Assembly (NCBI RefSeq): GCF_024397895.1
Contig: NZ_CP073346.1
Coordinates: forward strand, 2,356,001 to 2,420,000
Reading direction: 5' to 3'
Origin: Pseudomonas benzenivorans
GTDB lineage: Bacteria; Pseudomonadota; Gammaproteobacteria; Pseudomonadales; Pseudomonadaceae
Length of the DNA: 64,000 bases
The notes below the pieces were generated by a model. That model ran no database searches, was not told the DNA's origin, and was given only the letters and a program-made list of their open reading frames with translations. The position numbers and the translations under genes are program-made. Below are positions 58,533 to 64,000 of the stretch, one piece after another; positions within the stretch are counted from its first letter, which is position 1; each line of letters starts with the position of its first letter.

Positions 58533-60209
58533 TTAGTGATCCAGCGCCTTGTACTTCTCGCGCAGCTGGTTGCGGATATACACCGCACTCAAGTTGAGCA
58601 GGGCGATCACCAGCACCAGCAGCAGCGCGGTGGCATACACCAGCGGCCGCGCGGCCTCGACGTTGGGGCTCTGGAAGCCGACGTCGTAGATGTGGAAGCC
58701 CAGGTGCATGATCTTCTGGTCCAGATGGAGGTAGGGGTAGTTGCCGTCCACCGGCAGCGCCGGGGCCAGCTTGACCACACCCACCAGCATCAGCGGCGCC
58801 ACCTCGCCGGCAGCGCGGGCCACGGCGAGAATCAGACCGGTCATCATCGCCGGACTGGCCATCGGCAGCACCACCTTCCACAGCGTCTCGGCCTTGGTCG
58901 CGCCGAGCGCCAGGGAGCCCTCGCGCAGGGCACGTGGCACGCGCGCCAAGCCTTCCTCGGTGGCGACGATGACCACAGGCACGGCGAGGATCGCCAGGGT
59001 CAGCGAGGCCCACATCAGGCCCGGCGTGCCGAAGGTCGGCGCCGGCGCCGACTCGGGGAAGAAAAGACTGTCGATCGAGCCGCCCAGCACATAGACGAAG
59101 AAGCCCAAACCGAACACGCCATAGACGATCGACGGCACGCCGGCCAGGTTGTTCACCGCGATGCGGATGATCCGCGTAAGCGTGCCCTGCTTGGCATACT
59201 CGCGCAGATAGATGGCCGCCAGCACGCCAACCGGGGTGACGATCACCGCCATGATCAGGGTCATCATCACCGTGCCGAAGATGGCCGGGAAGATGCCACC
59301 CTCGGTGTTCGCCTCGCGCGGGTCATCGCTGACGAACTCCCAGACCTTGGCGAAATAGAAACCGAGCTTGTCGAGGACACCCATGGCATTCGGCTGGTAG
59401 GCCCTAACCACCTTGCCCAGGCTGATCTCCTGCTCGCGGCCATCGGCGGTCTTGACCGTGATACTGTCGCGATTGAACTGCTGATTGAGTTCGATCAGCT
59501 GCGCTTCCAACACCTTGTACTCGGCGTCCCACTGTGCGCGCTCGGCGTCCAGGTCGGCCTGGGCGGCCGCATCCAGCCGACCTTCGAGCTCCAGCCTGCG
59601 GCTTTTGAGGCGCAGCGACTCCAGGCCGTGGTTGATCCGCCCGATGTCCTTCTTCTCCAGCCGGGTGACCTGCTCATGCAGCTCGTCGATGCGGGCGAGG
59701 CGCTGCTGCAGCTCGTTCCAGGCGGCGTCGCCCTCGGCGACCAGCTGGCCGCTCTGCTTGACGTTGACCAGATAGCCATAGAAGTTGCCCCACTCGCGGC
59801 GCTCCATCACCAGCAGCTGGGCCGGCGTATGGGATTCGCGCAGCCACTCGGCGACCACCCAGTTGAAATCGGCGCCGAACACTTCGCGGTTGCCCACCTT
59901 GAGCAGCTGGCGCGTCATGAACTCGCCGCCCTCGGTTTCCACAGGCAGCCCGGCCGCCTTCAGGCGGGCGCGAGGCACCTCCTCGGACTGCACCAGCTCG
60001 CCGGCCAGCAAGCGCGGACTTTCGCCCGGCACCTGATAGGTGGACTCGATCACATCGGCCGGCCAGAAGTGCGCCAGACCACGGGTGGCAATCACCGCCA
60101 GCAGGCCGAGGGTCATGATCACCGCGATGGCAACGCCACCGCCGGTCATCCAGACCCAAGGCGTGCCGCTCTTGAACCAGGACTTGAGGTTTTGCTTTTT
60201 CACGTTCAC
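58533..60209 (-). CDS. pstA: Phosphate ABC transporter permease PstA, extended form
   Basis: 558 aa against about 300 in E. coli. One N-terminal helix (about 20-42) is followed by a large inserted periplasmic region (about 45-300) that includes a coiled coil rich in Glu, Arg, Leu and Gln (about 160-260). The permease core (about 310-550) has five helices and the EAA loop EGSLALGATKAETLWKVVLP. Start is GTG at 60209, with a second in-frame GTG two codons later. 21 bases after pstC. Confidence 0.94.
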   Translation of the reverse strand: MNVKKQNLKSWFKSGTPWVWMTGGGVAIAVIMTLGLLAVIATRGLAHFWPADVIESTYQVPGESPRLLAGELVQSEEVPRARLKAAGLPVETEGGEFMTRQLLKVGNREVFGADFNWVVAEWLRESHTPAQLLVMERREWGNFYGYLVNVKQSGQLVAEGDAAWNELQQRLARIDELHEQVTRLEKKDIGRINHGLESLRLKSRRLELEGRLDAAAQADLDAERAQWDAEYKVLEAQLIELNQQFNRDSITVKTADGREQEISLGKVVRAYQPNAMGVLDKLGFYFAKVWEFVSDDPREANTEGGIFPAIFGTVMMTLIMAVIVTPVGVLAAIYLREYAKQGTLTRIIRIAVNNLAGVPSIVYGVFGLGFFVYVLGGSIDSLFFPESAPAPTFGTPGLMWASLTLAILAVPVVIVATEEGLARVPRALREGSLALGATKAETLWKVVLPMASPAMMTGLILAVARAAGEVAPLMLVGVVKLAPALPVDGNYPYLHLDQKIMHLGFHIYDVGFQSPNVEAARPLVYATALLLVLVIALLNLSAVYIRNQLREKYKALDH

Positions 60210-60230
60210 GGACGTCTACCTTTCCGAGTC

Positions 60231-62516
60231 TTAGAGCGAGGCGTATTTCTTGCGCAGGCGGGTACGAATCACTTCCGCCAGCGTGTTCATCACGAAGGTG
60301 AAGGACAGCAGCACCAGCGCGGCGAGGAACAGCACGCGGTAGTGGGTACTGCCAACTTCCGACTCCGGCATCTCCACCGCCACGTTGGCGGCCAGGGTGC
60401 GCAGACCCTCGAAGATGTTCATCTCCATGATCGGCGTGTTGCCGGTGGCCATCAGCACGATCATGGTCTCGCCGACGGCGCGGCCCATGCCGATCATCAG
60501 CGCCGAGAAGATGCCCGGGCTGGCGGTGAGGATCACCACTCGGGTCAGGGTCTGCCAGGGCGTCGCGCCCAGGGCCAGGGAGCCGAAGGTCAGGCTCTTG
60601 GGCACACTGAACACGGCGTCCTCGGCGATCGAGTAGATGTTCGGGATCACCGCGAAGCCCATGGCCAGGCCCACCACCAGGGCGTTGCGCTGATCGAAGG
60701 GAATGCCCAGGTCATTGGTCAGCCACAGGCGCATGTCGCCATCGAAGAACCAGTTCTCCAGGTACCCGCTCATGCTCAGGGAGAAGGTCCCCACCAGCAG
60801 GATTACCGGAATCAGCAGGGCCGCTTCCCAGCCATCCGGCACCAGCAGACGGATGCGCTCCGGCAGGCGGCTCCAGCCGTAGGCGGCCAGCAGGATACCG
60901 AGCGGGGTGAGCAACAGCAGGCTGAAGATGCCGGGCAGATGCCCTTCCACATAGGGGGCGAGGAACAGGCCGGCGAAGAAGCCGAGGATCACCGTCGGCA
61001 GCGCTTCCATCAGCTCGATCACCGGCTTGACCTTGCCGCGCAGGGCCGGGGCCATGAAGTAGGCGGTGTAGATCGCCGCGCAGATGGCCAGCGGCGCGGC
61101 CAGCAGCATGGCGTAGAAGGCCGCCTTCAAGGTACCGAAGGTCAGGGGCGAGAGGCTCAGCTTGGGCTCGAAGTCGCTGTTGGCCGAGGTCGACTGCCAG
61201 ACGTACTTGGGCTCGTCGTAGCTCTCGTACCAGACCTTGCCCCACAACGAACTCCAGGACACTTCAGGGTGCGGGTTGTCGACCACAAAAGGCTGGATCT
61301 GCCCGTTGGACTCCACCAGCACGCGACTGGCGCGCGGCGACAGGGTCGCGACGGCGGCGCCCTCGGCGACCTGCTCGACCAGCAGGGTGCGGTGCGCGGT
61401 ACTGTGGAAGATGCCCAGCTGGCCAGAGGCATCCAGGGCCAGGAAGCCCTTGCGACGCTCCTCCGGCAGGAACTGGGTAATGGCGCTGTCACCCAGCTTG
61501 AAATCGCGAATACGGGTCAGGGTGGATTCACCCTCTTCGTCACGCACCATGAACCACTGGGCGATCCCACCCTTGCTGTCGCCAACCAGCAGGGAAATGC
61601 CGCCGAGCAGCGGACTCATGGCGGTGACCCGGGCATCGCCCTCGAGCAGCTTGTAGCGACCATTCAGGCGCTCGCTGCGCAGATCGAAGACATCGGCCGT
61701 GGCCCGACCGTTGAACACGTAGAGCCACTGCTGGCGCGGGTCGATCAGCAGGGCGCCGATCGGTTCGGCGATCTGCGGCAGCTCGATGCGCCGCTCTTCC
61801 TGGGTCACCTCGCCGGTGAAGTCATTCTCTTCCCGACTCATTGACAACACGTGCAGCTCCGCGCCGGTGGAGGCGCTGAGCATCAGGGTGCCGTCGCTCT
61901 GGCTCATCGTCACGTGCTCCAGGGCGCGCCCCTGGGGATCGAGGGTGATCGGTGCCTCGCCGAAGGGGTACTCCAGGGTCGGGGTGATGGTCTTGACGTC
62001 ATCGGGGTAGGTCACCCGATAGTTCTGCTTGAACACCAGCACCTGACCGTTGGACAGGCCCAGGACAACCCGGCGGCTGCCCGGCTGATCCTCGCCGAAC
62101 GAGACGATGCTGGCGCCGTCAGGCAGCGGCAAGTCGATGCGACTCAGCGCCGCGCCATCCTTGGCCTCGAAGAATTGCACCTGACCGGTGCGACTCAGGC
62201 GCATGGCCACCTTGTTCTGCTCTTCCACCGCCAGCAGCAGGGCTTCGCCCTGCTCGGCCAGCCAGGCAGGCTGTTGCGCCGGGCGCGTTTCCAGCTCGGC
62301 GCCCGAGAACATCGGCAGCACCACGTGGGCCAGGTAGAAGAAGATCAGGGTGATCGCCCCCAGCACGACGAGGCCGCCGATCGACACGTACCAGTGCGCC
62401 AGGCGGTCCTTGAGGGCACGGATGCGGCGCTTGCGCTGCATCGCGGGGGTGTTGAAGTCCAGCCGTTGACTGGTTTTCTCAGGTGCGATCATGGTGTCGG
62501 GGGCCAAGTCGGTCAT
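60231..62516 (-). CDS. pstC: Phosphate ABC transporter permease PstC, extended form
   Basis: 761 aa against about 320 in E. coli. After a helix at about 40-68 there is a periplasmic insert of some 400 residues with repeated short beta-strand units (VVLGLSNGQVLVFKQ, LMLSASTGAELHVL, WLYVFNGRATADVFDLRSE, SLLVGDSKGGIAQWF, FLALDASGQLGIF) that look like a beta-propeller. The C-terminal permease has the EAA loop FGSLALGATPWQTLTRVVIL. The ATG at 62516 (MTDLAPDTMIAPEK) was chosen; the longer frame runs through the Pho box. Confidence 0.93.
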   Translation of the reverse strand: MTDLAPDTMIAPEKTSQRLDFNTPAMQRKRRIRALKDRLAHWYVSIGGLVVLGAITLIFFYLAHVVLPMFSGAELETRPAQQPAWLAEQGEALLLAVEEQNKVAMRLSRTGQVQFFEAKDGAALSRIDLPLPDGASIVSFGEDQPGSRRVVLGLSNGQVLVFKQNYRVTYPDDVKTITPTLEYPFGEAPITLDPQGRALEHVTMSQSDGTLMLSASTGAELHVLSMSREENDFTGEVTQEERRIELPQIAEPIGALLIDPRQQWLYVFNGRATADVFDLRSERLNGRYKLLEGDARVTAMSPLLGGISLLVGDSKGGIAQWFMVRDEEGESTLTRIRDFKLGDSAITQFLPEERRKGFLALDASGQLGIFHSTAHRTLLVEQVAEGAAVATLSPRASRVLVESNGQIQPFVVDNPHPEVSWSSLWGKVWYESYDEPKYVWQSTSANSDFEPKLSLSPLTFGTLKAAFYAMLLAAPLAICAAIYTAYFMAPALRGKVKPVIELMEALPTVILGFFAGLFLAPYVEGHLPGIFSLLLLTPLGILLAAYGWSRLPERIRLLVPDGWEAALLIPVILLVGTFSLSMSGYLENWFFDGDMRLWLTNDLGIPFDQRNALVVGLAMGFAVIPNIYSIAEDAVFSVPKSLTFGSLALGATPWQTLTRVVILTASPGIFSALMIGMGRAVGETMIVLMATGNTPIMEMNIFEGLRTLAANVAVEMPESEVGSTHYRVLFLAALVLLSFTFVMNTLAEVIRTRLRKKYASL

Positions 62517-62584
62517 ACAAGGATCTCTGGGCGGTTGCGCACACGCGCCGCTGGATAAGCGGCGGCAAAGTCTAACCGTCTTGT

Positions 62585-62613
62585 ATGACAGAAAGATTAC
62601 AGCGCAGTGACGC
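62585..62613 (-). promoter_or_regulatory. Pho box upstream of pstC
   Basis: Read on the minus strand: GCGTCAC, CTGTAAT and CTGTCAT, each 7 bases with 4-base spacers (11-base period). The last two are near perfect PhoB half sites. They lie 69-97 bases before the pstC start and give pstCAB-phoU its own phosphate-starvation promoter, apart from pstS. Confidence 0.8.
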
Positions 62614-62619
62614 GACAAA

Positions 62620-62647
62620 GCCCGCAACTCCTTAGGGAGGTGCGGGC
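62620..62647. terminator. Hairpin between pstS and pstC
   Basis: GCCCGCA pairs with TGCGGGC and, inside, CTCC with GGAG around a TTAG loop. In the pstS direction only TTTG follows, so termination may be partial. It lies 50 bases past the pstS stop. Confidence 0.6.
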
Positions 62648-62697
62648 GCTTTTGCCGCTTGCCGCAGCATCCGGCTGCGGCAGGCTTTTGAGTCTAG

Positions 62698-63666
62698 TTA
62701 CAGACCCAGTTCCTTCAAGGTCTTCTCGGCCACCTTGGCCGGCACCGGAATGTAGCCGTCCTTGACCACGACTTCCTGGCCCTGCTTGGACAGCACCAGC
62801 TTGATGAACTCGGCGTCCAGCGGGCTCAGGGCCTTGTTGGGTGCCTTGTTGACGTAGACGTAGAGGAAACGCGACAGCGGAAACTTGCCGGCCAGGGCGT
62901 TTTCTTCGCTCGCTTCGAAGGCCTCACCGCCTTTCTTCGACAGCGGAACGGCGCGGACGCTGGCGGTCTTGTAACCGATGCCCGAGTAACCGATGGCATT
63001 CACGGTACTGGAGATCGACTGCACCACCGAGGCCGAACCCGGCTGCTCGTTGACGTTAGGCTTGAAGTCGCCCTTGCACAGGGCTTCTTCCTTGAAGTAG
63101 CCGTAGGTGCCGGACACCGAGTTGCGGCCGAACAGCTGCATCGGCTTGTTTGCCCAGTCACCGGTCAGACCCAGGTCACCCCAGGTGGTGATGTTCTTCG
63201 CACCGCCGCACAGGCGGGTATTGGAGAAGATGGCGTCGACCTGAGCCATGTCCAGGCTCTTGATCGGGTTATCCTTGTGCACGAACACCGCCAGGGCATC
63301 GATCGCGACCGGGATGGCGGTCGGCTTGTAGCCGTACTTCTCTTCGAAGGCCTGCATCTCGGCGTCCTTCATCTTGCGGCTCATCGGGCCGAGGTTGGAG
63401 GTCCCCTCGGTCAAGGCCGGTGGCGCGGTGGACGAACCGGCCGCCTGGATCTGGATGTTCACGTTCGGGTAGAGCTTTTTGTAGTCCTCGGCCCACAGGG
63501 TCATCAGGTTGGCCAGGGTGTCGGAACCTACGCTCGACAGGTTGCCGGAAACGCCCGAAGTCTTCTCATAGGCCGGCAGAGCCGGATCGACTGCAGCGAC
63601 CGCGGTAGCGGTGGCAGCACTGGCGGCTACAAAAGTCATGGCCGCCATCAAACGCGTAAGTTTCAT
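62698..63666 (-). CDS. pstS: Periplasmic phosphate-binding protein
   Basis: 322 aa. Signal peptide about 1-25 ([25 protein letters not shown]). Phosphate-site stretches: [29 protein letters not shown] near 55-85, and [20 protein letters not shown] near 175. It delivers phosphate to PstCA. It is preceded by a four-unit Pho-box array and followed by a hairpin before pstC. Confidence 0.97.
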   Translation of the reverse strand: MKLTRLMAAMTFVAASAATATAVAAVDPALPAYEKTSGVSGNLSSVGSDTLANLMTLWAEDYKKLYPNVNIQIQAAGSSTAPPALTEGTSNLGPMSRKMKDAEMQAFEEKYGYKPTAIPVAIDALAVFVHKDNPIKSLDMAQVDAIFSNTRLCGGAKNITTWGDLGLTGDWANKPMQLFGRNSVSGTYGYFKEEALCKGDFKPNVNEQPGSASVVQSISSTVNAIGYSGIGYKTASVRAVPLSKKGGEAFEASEENALAGKFPLSRFLYVYVNKAPNKALSPLDAEFIKLVLSKQGQEVVVKDGYIPVPAKVAEKTLKELGL

Positions 63667-63724
63667 GCCTTGCTCCTAACAAATTAGGGTGGGGGTGGGT
63701 CGAGGCCAAGTATCTGCAGGCCGT

Positions 63725-63764
63725 GTGACCAATCTATGAAACCAATGTGACAGTTAGATGACCG
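63725..63764 (-). promoter_or_regulatory. Pho-box array upstream of pstS
   Basis: Read on the minus strand there are four 7-base units, CGGTCAT, CTGTCAC, GTTTCAT and TGGTCAC, separated by 4-base spacers (CTAA, ATTG, AGAT), exactly 11 bases apart. The first pair is the best match to the CTGTCAT consensus. It would seat two PhoB dimers side by side, 59 bases before the pstS start. Confidence 0.82.
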
Positions 63765-63921
63765 TAGCCAATTTTGCGCGCAACTCCAGAAAATGCGGAC
63801 GAACGCACTGCGGCCAAGCACCATGGTCGCCCGTCGACCGTGCAGTCGGTATACTCGCTGCACCCGCACTCTTGCGGGCTCCGCGCCCACAACAACAACC
63901 GCGCCGCGAGCCATTACCGAG

Positions 63922-64000
63922 ATGAACGAATTCGAACAGGATGACCCGATTCCACAAGGCGACCTGGCCCTGCAGATCACCGCACTGCCGCGCGAGACCA
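63922..64000 (+). CDS. Acyl-CoA thioesterase, N-terminal fragment cut by the window edge
   Basis: 26 codons are visible from an ATG at 63922. The segment QGDLALQITALPRET matches the start of YciA-type hotdog-fold acyl-CoA thioesterases, which begin with GxLxLRTLAMPADTN-like sequence. The call rests on this short stretch only. The gene is divergent from pstS. Confidence 0.6.
   Translation, partial: MNEFEQDDPIPQGDLALQITALPRET

Noticed and set aside
58461..61844. Long plus-strand open frame opposite pstB, pstA and pstC
   Set aside because: Mirror frame of real genes; composition is His/Gln/Arg rich with no recognisable domain.

Overview
The window is a high-GC gammaproteobacterial chromosome segment that reads as Pseudomonas (sensu lato). 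The order radC-coaBC-dut-algC-argB, pyrE-crc-rph-yicC-gmk-rpoZ-spoT-ridA, oxyR-recG-HDOD-hupA-rubredoxins, glc genes, ubiC-ubiA, phoB-phoR and phoU-pstBAC-pstS is the order I remember for the P. aeruginosa PA5319-PA5369 stretch. Crc, the long membrane-anchored AlgC and the oversized PstC and PstA are typical of that genus. I see no rRNA, tRNA, CRISPR array, insertion sequence, integrase or phage gene.

Layout. Positions 1-24,200 hold housekeeping genes: DNA repair (radC, recG), coenzyme A and dUTP metabolism, alginate/LPS sugar phosphate supply (algC), arginine and pyrimidine synthesis, catabolite repression (crc), RNA maturation (rph, yicC), a gmk-rpoZ-spoT nucleotide/ppGpp block, oxyR, HU and a rubredoxin/rubredoxin reductase set. 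Positions 24,271-32,877 are a complete glycolate module on the minus strand, glcD-E-F-G-B-A, read away from the divergent regulator glcC. Two identical-type FadR-family operators (CTGGT-N3-ACCAG) lie in the glcD/glcC gap. ubiC and ubiA (ubiquinone synthesis) follow, then phoB-phoR with a Pho box, and a CNNM/CBS-domain membrane protein.

Positions 38,884-54,682 are the accessory part: a whole ectoine/hydroxyectoine catabolic island inserted between the CNNM-type gene and the M23/response regulator/phoU backbone. It has three transcription units. (i) Minus strand: doeC (dehydrogenase), doeD (diaminobutyrate transaminase), eutB, eutC, eutA and an EamA-type transporter. (ii) Minus strand: doeA (ectoine hydrolase), doeB (acetyl-diaminobutyrate deacetylase), uehA (TRAP binding protein) and the Lrp-type regulator doeX. 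(iii) Plus strand: the MocR-type regulator enuR, then the TRAP permeases uehB-uehC. A short, divergent BCCT-like membrane protein is read from the doeC promoter gap. The expected route is TRAP uptake, ring opening by DoeA, deacetylation by DoeB, transamination by DoeD, and oxidation to aspartate by DoeC; EutABC are thought to deal with hydroxyectoine. EnuR and DoeX would give local control, and an A-rich Crc/Hfq-type motif in front of uehA and glcA suggests that both carbon sources are also under catabolite repression.

Positions 54,755-63,666 return to the backbone: an M23 peptidase-like protein, a response regulator, and phoU-pstB-pstA-pstC-pstS on the minus strand. A four-heptamer Pho-box array precedes pstS and a second Pho box precedes pstC. 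The window ends inside the start of a plus-strand acyl-CoA thioesterase gene.
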